A stretch of DNA of 64,000 bases. Source: Citrobacter telavivensis. Its GTDB lineage: Bacteria; Pseudomonadota; Gammaproteobacteria; Enterobacterales; Enterobacteriaceae. The stretch covers positions 4,712,001 through 4,776,000 of the forward strand of contig CP045205.1 in the NCBI GenBank assembly GCA_009363175.1, read 5' to 3'. Position numbers and translations under genes: made by a program. The notes under the pieces are model-generated. The model saw only the letters and a list, made by a program, of their open reading frames with translations. It did no database searches and was not told where the DNA came from. Positions 49,291 to 58,086 of this stretch are shown piece after piece. Numbering within the stretch: position 1 is the first letter of the stretch; each line of letters starts with the position of its first letter.

Positions 49291-50240
49291 GCTTTATTCT
49301 CCTGAGCAACCTGACGCGCCTGCTTTTTGGCCACCCACGAGGTGAGGATCGGGGTCAGGATCGCAGTGGTAATCACGGAGGCGGCAATCAGCGGCGCGGC
49401 AGCGGCGGCGACTTCCGCCAATGAAGGATCGGCCTGGGCAATAGCCAGTGGCGTCGCGACGGCGTTACCGGCGGTACTGGAGGCTGCCGCTCCGGCAATC
49501 CCGCTTCCTCCCACCAGACGGTCTGCGCGGATGTTAAAGAAACCGCCAATGAACGTGGTCAGTACACCAAGCAGAATGCCCGCCAGACCGCCCTGCAACA
49601 GCATTTCAAGGTTGATGCCGGCGCCGAGCGCAAAGGCAAAAAACGGAATCAATAGCGGTCCGCCTTTGGTCAGGAAGTCACGCATGTTGTGATCGAGATT
49701 ACCGAGGATCATGCCGACCACCAGGGGAACCAGTACCGCCACCAGCGCCATAATTGGAATGTTGGCCATCCCTGCGGCACCCAGCGCGATCATCGTAAAG
49801 AACGGACCGTCATTAAGAGACAGAATAGAGATTGCGCCGACATCACGTTCGTTGCCGAACTCACCGACTAACGCCGCGTACAGCCCCCCGTTCGAGTTGC
49901 TCATGGCGGCAATAATGGCCAGGCCGCTTAAGCCAAAGATCCCTTCCGCTCCGAACAGGTGTTCAACCCCCAGGCCGATCGCGATGGCCACCAGCAACTT
50001 GGTCAGGGTGATCGTGCCCCCTTGCAGCAAAGCCTGAGGCGCTGCTTTTACGCTGATCCCTGCGCCCATACACAGCAGGAATGCGCCGATCAACGGCGCA
50101 GCGCCGTTTTTAAACAGCGCGGTGGTAAAGCCGCCGATTTCCAGCGCCTGCGGGGCAAAGGTATTAATAATGGCACCGATAACCAATGGCACGACCATCA
50201 TGCCGCCGGGTATGCGTTCTATTGCCTTTTTGATGTTCAT
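49287..50240 (-). CDS. kdgT2: 2-keto-3-deoxygluconate permease family transporter (KdgT2)
   Basis: This 317-aa inner-membrane protein has about ten hydrophobic segments and belongs to the KdgT family (MNIKKAIERIPGGMMVVPLV, and GIAGAAASSTAGNAVATPLA). As first gene of the operon it most likely brings in the acid sugar used by DtnK, perhaps D-threonate, by proton symport. The ATG at 50240 is chosen because it starts the conserved MNIKKAIERIPGG; the frame runs 14 codons further upstream. It overlaps dtnK by 4 bp. Confidence 0.88.
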   Translation of the reverse strand: MNIKKAIERIPGGMMVVPLVIGAIINTFAPQALEIGGFTTALFKNGAAPLIGAFLLCMGAGISVKAAPQALLQGGTITLTKLLVAIAIGLGVEHLFGAEGIFGLSGLAIIAAMSNSNGGLYAALVGEFGNERDVGAISILSLNDGPFFTMIALGAAGMANIPIMALVAVLVPLVVGMILGNLDHNMRDFLTKGGPLLIPFFAFALGAGINLEMLLQGGLAGILLGVLTTFIGGFFNIRADRLVGGSGIAGAAASSTAGNAVATPLAIAQADPSLAEVAAAAAPLIAASVITTAILTPILTSWVAKKQARQVAQENKA

Positions 50241-50286
50241 GGTCTTCCCGCCTGTTGTTATGTTGTGATTAAAAAAAATCATAGCG

Positions 50287-50329
50287 ATTATATTTAATCA
50301 ATTTTAGATCACAAACGCGCCAGATCACA
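50287..50329 (-). promoter_or_regulatory. Putative promoter/operator of the threonate operon
   Basis: On the minus strand a -10 TATAAT (50287-50292) lies about 47 bp upstream of the kdgT2 ATG, without a good -35. Upstream of it TGTGATC occurs twice at a 16-bp interval (50307-50313 and 50323-50329). Each is a CRP half-site-like word, suggesting activation or a DeoR operator. Confidence 0.45.
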
Positions 50330-50371
50330 GTTTTAAAATGATTAATAAAAATCAACCAATCATTTTTCTGC

Positions 50372-50402
50372 AAAAAAAAAGCCGGACGCAGACGCCCGGC
50401 TT
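50372..50402 (-). terminator. yacL terminator
   Basis: The stem GCCGGACG / CGCCCGGC lies 20 bp after the yacL stop and is followed on the minus strand by nine T residues. Confidence 0.8.
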
Positions 50403-50421
50403 CATTGATGATTGAAATAAC

Positions 50422-50784
50422 TCAGGATTGACGCAGAAATTCCCGGTATGCGTTTACCACCTGAAGAAAATCCTCAACGCCACACAGCGACAGGCTCTCT
50501 TCATCGTAGTAACTCATCCCCTCTTCCATTTCGTCGCCGGTAAACTCCAGCTGATTGGCGCGGATCATCACCTCTTCGCCATCCATCCAGAGCGTATATT
50601 CGTGCCCCGCCCGTTGCCAGGAACGTTCGCTGCCTTTCACCGCGTGTGCCGCCTGTTCCACTTCGTCCAGCAGGGCCAGGTTTTCTTTCACTTCTTCATT
50701 AAACCAGTGCCCGACCACTTCGTGACCCATGGACATGCGCACCTTGACCACTCCGGTAACATCGCGCAGAAATTCGTAATCCAT
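50422..50784 (-). CDS. yacL: UPF0231 family protein YacL
   Basis: YacL (120 aa) is a strongly acidic cytoplasmic protein that matches E. coli YacL (starts [20 protein letters not shown]). It has several short acidic blocks ([20 protein letters not shown]) and no known domain. Its function is unknown. The ATG at 50784 is chosen because it begins the conserved MDYEF; the frame is open eight codons upstream. It follows acnB in the same direction, but each has its own terminator. Confidence 0.9.
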   Translation of the reverse strand: MDYEFLRDVTGVVKVRMSMGHEVVGHWFNEEVKENLALLDEVEQAAHAVKGSERSWQRAGHEYTLWMDGEEVMIRANQLEFTGDEMEEGMSYYDEESLSLCGVEDFLQVVNAYREFLRQS

Positions 50785-50892
50785 AATGTAATCCTCTGCT
50801 CCCGGCAATGCGCCATTACCGCATTGCGCCTTGTTTTAATTATCGCAGCCTGGGCGCAGAAAAAAAGCGGATCGCGTATAAGGAATGGAAAT

Positions 50893-50926
50893 AAAAATGC
50901 CCGGAGAAGCGCGCTTCTCCGGGCAT
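50893..50926 (-). terminator. acnB terminator
   Basis: A perfect 14-bp stem ATGCCCGGAGAAGC / GCTTCTCCGGGCAT lies about 32 bp past the acnB stop, followed on the minus strand by TTTTTATT. Confidence 0.9.
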
Positions 50927-50958
50927 TGATGCGTTTTTACGCGAAATGCGTTAGCGCA

Positions 50959-53556
50959 TTACACCGCTGTCTGGAAAATCACACCGTCTGCTTTCTCAGT
51001 GTACTGAGAAAGCTGGTCGAAGTTCAGATAACGATAGGTGTCGACTGCCGTTTTATCGACCTGCGCCACATAGGTCTGGTACTCTTCCGGCGTCGGCAGT
51101 TTGCCGATCAGTGCCGCAACCGCCGCCAGCTCCGCAGACGCCAGATAGACGTTCGCACCGGTCCCTAAACGGTTCGGGAAGTTACGCGTGGAAGTTGATA
51201 CCACCGTCGCCCCGTCTGCCACACGCGCCTGGTTACCCATGCACAGTGAACAGCCCGGGATTTCAATACGCGCACCGCTCTTACCAAAGACGCTGTAGTA
51301 GCCTTCTTCGGTCAGCTGTGCCGCATCCATACGGGTTGGCGGTGCCACCCACAGACGCGTCGGCAATTGACCTTTGTGCGCATCCAGCAGCTTACCGGCC
51401 GCACGGAAGTGACCGATGTTGGTCATACAGGAACCGATGAACACTTCGTCGATTTTATCGCCCTGAACATCAGAGAGCAGACGCGCGTCATCCGGATCGT
51501 TTGGCGCGCACAGGATAGGCTCTTTGATATCGGCCAGATCGATGTCGATTACTGCGGCATATTCAGCATCCGCATCGCCTTCCAGCAGTTCAGGTTCCGC
51601 CAGCCATTTTTCCATGCCCTGCACACGACGTTCCAGCGTACGACGGTCGCCGTAGCCTTCCGCGATCATCCACTTCAGCAGAACAATGTTGGAGGTCAGG
51701 TATTCAACGATCGGCTCTTTGTTCAGCTTGATGGTACATCCTGCTGCTGAACGTTCGGCGGAAGCATCGGTCAGCTCAAACGCCTGCTCGACTTTCAGAT
51801 CCGGCAGACCTTCGATTTCGAGAATACGGCCAGAGAAGATGTTCTTCTTGCCTTTCTTCTCGACGGTCAGCAGACCCTGTTTGATCGCGTACAGCGGAAT
51901 AGCGTGTACCAGATCGCGCAGGGTAATCCCCGGCTGCATTTTGCCTTTAAAGCGCACCAGTACCGATTCCGGCATGTCCAGCGGCATCACGCCGGTCGCA
52001 GCAGCAAACGCGACCAGGCCTGAACCTGCCGGGAAGGAAATCCCGATCGGGAAGCGGGTGTGGGAGTCACCACCGGTACCGACGGTATCCGGCAGCAGCA
52101 TACGGTTCAGCCAGGAGTGGATCACGCCATCGCCCGGACGCAGCGACACACCGCCACGGTTCATAATGAAGTCCGGCAGCGTGTGGTGCGTGGTGACGTC
52201 AACCGGCTTCGGATAAGCCGCAGTGTGACAGAAAGACTGCATCACCAGGTCAGAAGAGAAGCCCAGGCACGCCAGGTCCTTCAGTTCGTCACGGGTCATT
52301 GGGCCGGTGGTATCCTGGGAACCCACGGAGGTCATCTTCGGTTCGCAGTACGCGCCCGGACGGATACCGGCTACGCCGCACGCACGGCCGACCATTTTCT
52401 GTGCCAGTGAGTAACCACGGTTGCTTTCCGCCACATCTTTCGCCTGACGGAACACGTCGCTGTGCGGCAGGCCCAGCGCTTCACGCGCTTTGGTGGTCAG
52501 ACCGCGACCGATGATCAGCGGAATACGACCGCCCGCGCGCACTTCATCTACCAGCACGTCGGTTTTCAGTTCAAAGCTCGCCAGCAGTTCGCCGGTTTCA
52601 TGGTTACGGACTTCACCTTTGAACGGGTAAACGTCAATCACATCACCCATATTCAGGTTGCTGACGTCAACTTCGATTGGCAGCGCGCCCGCATCTTCCA
52701 TGGTGTTGAAGAAGATAGGTGCGATTTTACCGCCGAGGCACAGACCGCCGCCGCGTTTGTTCGGCACGTGCGGAATGTCATCGCCCATAAACCACAACAC
52801 GGAGTTGGTGGCAGATTTACGCGAAGAACCGGTACCGACAACGTCACCGACGTAAGCCAACGGATAGCCTTTACTTGCCAGGGCTTCGATCTGTTTGATC
52901 GGACCCACTACGCCAGGCTGATCCGGCTCAATGCCTTCACGGGCGTTTTTCAACATTGCTAACGCGTGAAGTGGAATATCCGGACGAGACCAGGCATCCG
53001 GCGCCGGAGACAGATCATCGGTGTTGGTTTCACCGGTCACTTTGAAGACGGTGACGGTCATTTTTTCAGCCAGCGGCGGACGGCTCAGGAACCATTCGGC
53101 ATCAGCCCAGGAATGCATCACCTGCTTCGCAAATTCGTTACCCGCTTTGGCTTTTTCTTCTACGTCATAGAAGTTATCGAACATCAGCAGAGTATGGGAG
53201 AGCGCTTTGGCGGCAATCGGCGCCAGTTTTGCATCGTCCAGGGCGTCGATCAGCGGATGGATGTTGTAACCACCCTGCATGGTGCCGAGCAATTCAATCG
53301 CTTTTTCAGGCGTAATCAGTGGGGAAGTTGTTTCGCCTTTAGCGATGGCTGCGAGGAAACCCGCTTTGACATAGGCGGCTTCATCGACGCCTGGGGGAAC
53401 ACGGTTGATCAACAGGTCTAACAGGAATTCTTCTTCGCCCGCAGGCGGTGCTTTCAGCAGCTCGACGAGCGCGGCCATTTGGGTTGCATCTAAGGGTTTG
53501 GGCACAATCCCCTCGGCGGCACGTTCTGCTACGTGCTTACGGTATTCTTCTAGCAC
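50959..53556 (-). CDS. acnB: Aconitate hydratase B (GTG start)
   Basis: AcnB (865 aa) is the main TCA-cycle aconitase, isomerising citrate and isocitrate; it also cleans up methylisocitrate. Its apo form binds mRNA. The 4Fe-4S ligands are visible in [11 protein letters not shown] and [11 protein letters not shown]. An N-terminal HEAT-like domain (about 1-160) is specific to the B form. The GTG at 53556 has GAGGAG 7 bp upstream and gives the exact E. coli length; the frame is open 36 codons upstream, which would be a spurious extension. A candidate promoter lies about 115 bp upstream. Confidence 0.97.
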   Translation of the reverse strand: MLEEYRKHVAERAAEGIVPKPLDATQMAALVELLKAPPAGEEEFLLDLLINRVPPGVDEAAYVKAGFLAAIAKGETTSPLITPEKAIELLGTMQGGYNIHPLIDALDDAKLAPIAAKALSHTLLMFDNFYDVEEKAKAGNEFAKQVMHSWADAEWFLSRPPLAEKMTVTVFKVTGETNTDDLSPAPDAWSRPDIPLHALAMLKNAREGIEPDQPGVVGPIKQIEALASKGYPLAYVGDVVGTGSSRKSATNSVLWFMGDDIPHVPNKRGGGLCLGGKIAPIFFNTMEDAGALPIEVDVSNLNMGDVIDVYPFKGEVRNHETGELLASFELKTDVLVDEVRAGGRIPLIIGRGLTTKAREALGLPHSDVFRQAKDVAESNRGYSLAQKMVGRACGVAGIRPGAYCEPKMTSVGSQDTTGPMTRDELKDLACLGFSSDLVMQSFCHTAAYPKPVDVTTHHTLPDFIMNRGGVSLRPGDGVIHSWLNRMLLPDTVGTGGDSHTRFPIGISFPAGSGLVAFAAATGVMPLDMPESVLVRFKGKMQPGITLRDLVHAIPLYAIKQGLLTVEKKGKKNIFSGRILEIEGLPDLKVEQAFELTDASAERSAAGCTIKLNKEPIVEYLTSNIVLLKWMIAEGYGDRRTLERRVQGMEKWLAEPELLEGDADAEYAAVIDIDLADIKEPILCAPNDPDDARLLSDVQGDKIDEVFIGSCMTNIGHFRAAGKLLDAHKGQLPTRLWVAPPTRMDAAQLTEEGYYSVFGKSGARIEIPGCSLCMGNQARVADGATVVSTSTRNFPNRLGTGANVYLASAELAAVAALIGKLPTPEEYQTYVAQVDKTAVDTYRYLNFDQLSQYTEKADGVIFQTAV

Positions 53557-53669
53557 GACGGTTCTCCTCGCTCTCATTGTCATAGTGCGGCGCTTTATCG
53601 ATGGGCGATTCTCTTCACGCTCCTGTGAGACAGCAGTTTGTAGGGTAAATGCCCGGTACCGCAATGGGC

Positions 53670-53698
53670 AGAATAACAGGATTTTAGTGAGGTGTTAA
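53670..53698 (-). promoter_or_regulatory. Candidate sigma70 promoter of acnB
   Basis: On the minus strand TTAACA (53693-53698) and TATTCT (53670-53675) are separated by exactly 17 bp. The surrounding gap (53557-53955, about 400 bp) has no coding region that I can support; it must hold the control regions of divergent acnB and yacH. Confidence 0.6.
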
Positions 53699-53955
53699 TC
53701 TGTTTACAAAAAAGCAACATAAAAAAGTGGCTGAATCGTTAAGGATGGTCTAATGCCCTTTTCGATTTCAGAAACGGGGAATTAATCGCTGTTACGAATC
53801 GTCACACTATTTCGCATTCTTATAATCACTCTGCTGTACCGATCCCAAGATTAGTCAAAAATTAAACTATCGTCTCTTTATACTCACGCAACACTGCACC
53901 TGCGGGTGGCAGCACTTCGACCATTGCGATTTCAAGGCAAATCGGGAGTAAGAAT

Positions 53956-55599
53956 ATGACGTTGCCCTTTAAACCCCACGTGCTTGCGCTGATCTGTAGC
54001 GCCGGGCTACTTGCTGCTTCAGGCATGCTGTATGTCAAAAGCCGCACACCGGAAGCCCCGACGCCCGTCGCGGTACAACCGCCCGCGCCAGCCGAAGCCC
54101 CTCCGGCTCCGGTTGCAAAAGCGAGCTTTACCACGGCGCAAATCGATCAATGGGTTGCGCCGATTGCCCTCTATCCGGACCCGCTACTTTCTCAGGTTCT
54201 GATGGCGGCGACCTATCCGGCTAACGTCGTTCAGGCGGTGCAATGGTCGCGTGATAATCCAACACAACAGGGCGATGCCGCCATTCAGGCGGTTGCAAAC
54301 CAGCCATGGGACCCCAGCGTGAAGTCGTTGGTTGCCTTTCCGCAACTCATGACGCTGATGGGGGAAAATCCGGAGTGGGTACAAAACCTCGGTGATGCGT
54401 TTCTGGCGCAACCGCAGGATGTCATGGATTCAGTTCAGCGCCTGCGCTTACTGGCCCAGCAAACCGGCTCGCTGAAATCCACCCCGCAGCAGACGGTAAC
54501 CAGCACGCCGAAAAAGAGCGTGACTCCAGCGCCCTCAGCCACCGCCTCCACGACGCAATCCAGCGCCGTTTCTACGGCACCGGCCTCCACGGTGATTAAA
54601 ATTGAACCTGCCGATCCGCAGGTGGTGTACGTCCCCAGCTATAACCCTTCCACGGTTTATGGTACCTGGCCCAACACCGCGTATCCGCCGGTATATCTCC
54701 CCCCTACGCCAGGCGAACAGTTTGCCGGGAGTTTTGTTAAGGGATTCGGCTACAGCCTTGGCGTTGCCACCACTTATGCACTGTTCAGCAATATCGACTG
54801 GGATGACGATGATCATCACCACGATGACGATCACCATCATGACGACGATCGTCATGGCGGTAATGGCTATCAGCACAATGGCGATAACATCAATATCAAC
54901 GTTAATAACTTCAACCGCATCTCCGGGCAGAATCTGAAAACGCAGAACATGACCTGGCAGCACAACCCGGCCTATCGCGGCGGAGTGCCGTATCAAAACG
55001 CCTCAACGGCGCAGCGTTTCCATCCGACCAACGTCAGCGGCGGTCTCAGCGCCACACAGCAACCTGCCGCGACGGCTTCCCGCGACAGCCAGCGCCAGGC
55101 GGCGATGGCGCAACTACAACAGCGTCATCCGGATGCGTCTAAAGCGCTGCCTCAGCAACCCACTGCGACAACGCGCGATGCCCAGCGTAAAGCGGCCTCT
55201 CAACAGTTGAATCAGGTTGCCCAGCGCAATAATTATCGCGGCTATGACGACAACAACACACGTCGTCAGAGTGCACAGCAGACGTTGAAACAATCAACCA
55301 CGCCAGCACAACAACAGCATCGTGACGATCTCAGGGCCAAAGCGCAGCAACACCCGGTCTCACAACAGCAGCGGGATACGGTACGTCAGCACGTCGGGTC
55401 CTCGTCACCACAGCAGCGTCAGCAGGTATTCCAGCAAAACCGGGCAAATGCCCTTAGCGGCAATGACAGTCGGTCGCCGACCTGGCAGTCGCAGCAGCAG
55501 CGCGGTCAGGAAAGTCGTCGTCTGAGTAATGTCAGCCATGGGCAACCTGCCCCCGCGCGCGATCGCGCTTCTGAACACCATCAATTTCGCCATCGCTAA
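53956..55599 (+). CDS. yacH: Exported DUF3300 protein YacH
   Basis: YacH (547 aa) has a single N-terminal hydrophobic segment (about 8-28) that acts as signal or anchor. A Pro/Ala-rich linker and the DUF3300 domain follow (about 55-255: IDQWVAPIALYPDPLLSQVL, ...VVYVPSYNPSTVYG). Next comes an Asp/His cluster (WDDDDHHHDDDHHHDDDRHG, about 290-310) and a long Gln/Arg/Ala-rich low-complexity tail. Function is unknown. The cluster may bind metal ions. E. coli YacH is about 70 residues longer. It is 12 bp upstream of a DUF2950 gene. Confidence 0.88.
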   Translation: MTLPFKPHVLALICSAGLLAASGMLYVKSRTPEAPTPVAVQPPAPAEAPPAPVAKASFTTAQIDQWVAPIALYPDPLLSQVLMAATYPANVVQAVQWSRDNPTQQGDAAIQAVANQPWDPSVKSLVAFPQLMTLMGENPEWVQNLGDAFLAQPQDVMDSVQRLRLLAQQTGSLKSTPQQTVTSTPKKSVTPAPSATASTTQSSAVSTAPASTVIKIEPADPQVVYVPSYNPSTVYGTWPNTAYPPVYLPPTPGEQFAGSFVKGFGYSLGVATTYALFSNIDWDDDDHHHDDDHHHDDDRHGGNGYQHNGDNININVNNFNRISGQNLKTQNMTWQHNPAYRGGVPYQNASTAQRFHPTNVSGGLSATQQPAATASRDSQRQAAMAQLQQRHPDASKALPQQPTATTRDAQRKAASQQLNQVAQRNNYRGYDDNNTRRQSAQQTLKQSTTPAQQQHRDDLRAKAQQHPVSQQQRDTVRQHVGSSSPQQRQQVFQQNRANALSGNDSRSPTWQSQQQRGQESRRLSNVSHGQPAPARDRASEHHQFRHR

Positions 55600-55611
55600 C
55601 GGGAGCCCATA

Positions 55612-56403
55612 ATGAAAAAAATACTGTTAAGCACCCTGCTGCTCTCGTTGCCATTAATGAGCTACGCCCAGCAGATGTTTGCCACGCCAGACGAAGCTGC
55701 TAACGCCTTTTCCCGTGCGATTGCCGGGAATAACGACGCACACCTGACCGCTCTGTTAGGTGATGACTGGCGACAATTTTTACCCCCGGAAGGTGCGGAC
55801 CCGGAAGCCGTCGCGCGCTTTAACCGCGACTGGAAGGTCAGCCATCAGATTGTGCAGCAAGGTAACGTGGCCCATCTGAACGTCGGTCAGGAGAACTGGC
55901 AGTTGCCCATCCCCATCGTGAAGGCAAGCAAGGGCTGGCATTTTGATATGTCTGCCGCGCAGGATGAGATCCTCACGCGAACGGTAGGTCGCAATGAACT
56001 CTCGGCGATTCAGGCCATGCGTGCCTATGTCGATGCCCAGTACGACTACTGGCAGCGCAAACAGGCTTTCGCCACCCGGATTATCAGCCATAACGGTCAA
56101 CAGGATGGTTTGTACTGGCCCGTAAAACCCGGCGAAACGCCAAGCCCGTTAGGACCGGCCTTCAGCCCTGACTCGCCTGGTGAAGGGTATCACGGCTACT
56201 ATTTTCGCATTATTGCCAGCGACAACGAGAAAGGGTTCGCGCTGTTCGCCTGGCCCGTCAGCTGGGGTGAAACAGGCGTGATGAGCTTTATGGTAAGCCA
56301 GGATGACCGCGTGTATCAGACGGATTTGGGGGAAGATAGTGGGCTAAAAGCCATCGCCATAGAAAAATTTACGCCACACGATCCCTGGAAACCGGTGGAG
56401 TGA
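55612..56403 (+). CDS. Exported DUF2950 family protein
   Basis: This 263-aa protein has a signal peptide (KKILLSTLLLSLPLMSYA, cleavage near residue 19) and one DUF2950 domain, for example in TPDEAANAFSRAIAGND-like and GYYFRIIASDNEKGFALFAW. DUF2950 genes often follow DUF3300 genes, as here after 12 bp, so the two probably work together in the periplasm or outer envelope. The role is unknown. AACGGGAG precedes the ATG. The gene ends at a terminator shared with lpdA. Confidence 0.85.
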   Translation: MKKILLSTLLLSLPLMSYAQQMFATPDEAANAFSRAIAGNNDAHLTALLGDDWRQFLPPEGADPEAVARFNRDWKVSHQIVQQGNVAHLNVGQENWQLPIPIVKASKGWHFDMSAAQDEILTRTVGRNELSAIQAMRAYVDAQYDYWQRKQAFATRIISHNGQQDGLYWPVKPGETPSPLGPAFSPDSPGEGYHGYYFRIIASDNEKGFALFAWPVSWGETGVMSFMVSQDDRVYQTDLGEDSGLKAIAIEKFTPHDPWKPVE

Positions 56404-56410
56404 CAGGCAT

Positions 56411-56440
56411 AAAAAAAGCGGCATTTACGCCGCTTTTTTT
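56411..56440. terminator. Bidirectional terminator between the DUF2950 gene and lpdA
   Basis: A stem GCGGC/GCCGC (56418-56433) is flanked by seven A on one side and seven T on the other. It can end transcription from both converging genes. Confidence 0.9.
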
Positions 56441-56459
56441 GTCGCTGGAAGGCTGAAGA

Positions 56460-57887
56460 TTACTTCTTCTTCTTCGCTTTCGCGTTCGGCAGGTCAGTGA
56501 TGCTACCTTCGAACACTTCTGCCGCCAGACCAACAGACTCGTGCAGAGTCGGGTGCGCATGGATGGTCAGCGCGATATCTTCTGCATCACAACCCATTTC
56601 GATCGCCAGACCAATTTCACCCAGCAGTTCGCCGCCGTTGGTGCCGACAATCGCACCACCGATCACACGGTGAGTTTCTTTGTCGAAAATCAGTTTGGTC
56701 ATACCGTCTGCGCAGTCAGAAGCGATAGCACGGCCAGAAGCAGCCCACGGGAAGGTGGCGGTTTCATAGCTGATGCCTTTCTCTTTCGCTTCTTTCTCCG
56801 TCAGACCTACCCACGCCACTTCTGGTTCAGTGTAAGCAATGGATGGGATCACTTTCGGATCGAAGTAGTGTTTCATGCCGGCGATAACTTCAGCGGCAAC
56901 GTGACCTTCGTGAACACCTTTGTGCGCCAGCATTGGCTGACCGACGATATCGCCGATAGCAAAGATGTGCGGCACGTTGGTGCGCAACTGTTTGTCAACG
57001 CGGATGAAGCCACGGTCGTCCACTTCCACGCCAGCTTTGCCCGCGTCGAGGTTTTTACCGTTCGGTACACGACCGATGGCGACCAGCACCGCGTCATAAC
57101 GCTGTGCTTCAGCCGGGGCTTTTTTGCCTTCCATGGAAACGTAAATACCGTCTTTTTTCGCTTCAACGGCAGTCACTTTGGTTTCCAGCATCAGGTTGAA
57201 TTTCTTACCGATACGTTTGGTGAAGACTTTAACGATGTCTTTGTCAGCCGCCGGGATAACCTGGTCGAACATTTCAACCACGTCAATCTCTGAACCCAGC
57301 GCATGGTACACGGTCCCCATTTCCAGACCGATGATACCGCCACCCATGACCAGCAGACGCTTCGGTACGGATTTCAGTTCCAGGGCGTCGGTGGAGTCCC
57401 ATACACGCGGATCTTCATGCGGAATGAACGGCAACTGGATCGGACGGGAACCCGCCGCGATGATCGCGTTGTCGAAGTTGATCACGGTTTTGCCGTTGTC
57501 ACCTTCAACTTCCAGGGTGTTCGCCCCGGTGAATTTACCCAGACCGGTAACCACTTTCACTTTACGGCCTTTTGCCATACCCGCCAGACCACCGGTCAGC
57601 TGAGTGATTACTTTTTCTTTCCAGGTACGAATTTTGTCGATATCGGTTTTCGGCTCGCCGAAGACGATACCGTGTTCAGCCAGCGCTTTGGCTTCTTCGA
57701 TAACTTTCGCAACGTGCAGCAGTGCTTTAGAAGGGATACAGCCGACGTTCAGACAAACACCACCGAGGGTGCTGTAACGTTCTACGATTACGGTTTCCAG
57801 ACCTAAATCAGCGCAACGGAAGGCTGCAGAGTAACCTGCGGGGCCTGCCCCAAGTACCACGACCTGAGTTTTGATTTCAGTACTCAT
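56460..57887 (-). CDS. lpdA: Dihydrolipoyl dehydrogenase (E3)
   Basis: LpdA (475 aa) reoxidises dihydrolipoyl groups with NAD+ and serves the pyruvate and 2-oxoglutarate dehydrogenase and glycine cleavage complexes. The redox disulfide is in GGVCLNVGCIPSK, FAD binding in VVLGAGPAGYSAA, NAD binding in VMGGGIIGLEMG, and the catalytic His in IHAHPTLHE. The second ATG (57887) is used because AGAGG then has a normal distance; the first lies 3 bp upstream. One extra Lys at the end explains one residue more than in E. coli. It has its own promoter region apart from aceEF. Confidence 0.97.
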   Translation of the reverse strand: MSTEIKTQVVVLGAGPAGYSAAFRCADLGLETVIVERYSTLGGVCLNVGCIPSKALLHVAKVIEEAKALAEHGIVFGEPKTDIDKIRTWKEKVITQLTGGLAGMAKGRKVKVVTGLGKFTGANTLEVEGDNGKTVINFDNAIIAAGSRPIQLPFIPHEDPRVWDSTDALELKSVPKRLLVMGGGIIGLEMGTVYHALGSEIDVVEMFDQVIPAADKDIVKVFTKRIGKKFNLMLETKVTAVEAKKDGIYVSMEGKKAPAEAQRYDAVLVAIGRVPNGKNLDAGKAGVEVDDRGFIRVDKQLRTNVPHIFAIGDIVGQPMLAHKGVHEGHVAAEVIAGMKHYFDPKVIPSIAYTEPEVAWVGLTEKEAKEKGISYETATFPWAASGRAIASDCADGMTKLIFDKETHRVIGGAIVGTNGGELLGEIGLAIEMGCDAEDIALTIHAHPTLHESVGLAAEVFEGSITDLPNAKAKKKK

Positions 57888-57962
57888 CATGACCTCTTAA
57901 TTTATTTCCGGCGATCCCTGGTCTTGTCGCCCATCGTCCACCGGGTCGTTCTATCCGTCCGT

Positions 57963-57991
57963 ATTTTACAAAATTGTTAACAATTTTGAAA
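57963..57991 (-). promoter_or_regulatory. lpdA promoter with a perfect palindrome in the spacer
   Basis: On the minus strand -35 TTTCAA (57986-57991) and -10 TAAAAT (57963-57968) are 17 bp apart. The spacer carries AAAATTGTTAACAATTTT (57970-57987), a perfect 18-bp palindrome resembling ArcA GTTAA-type sites. It matches the region before E. coli lpdA. Confidence 0.7.
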
Positions 57992-58054
57992 CAACAAAAC
58001 GGCAACGATTTATCTTTAGCACCAATAACCCCAAAACCATCATGAGATTACCAG

Positions 58055-58084
58055 AAAAAAGCCGGCCGTCGGGCCGGCTTTTTT
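58055..58084. terminator. aceF terminator
   Basis: AAAAAAGCCGGCC / GGCCGGCTTTTTT with a GTCG loop begins right after the aceF stop. It is symmetrical, with T runs on both strands. Confidence 0.9.
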
Positions 58085-58086
58085 GC

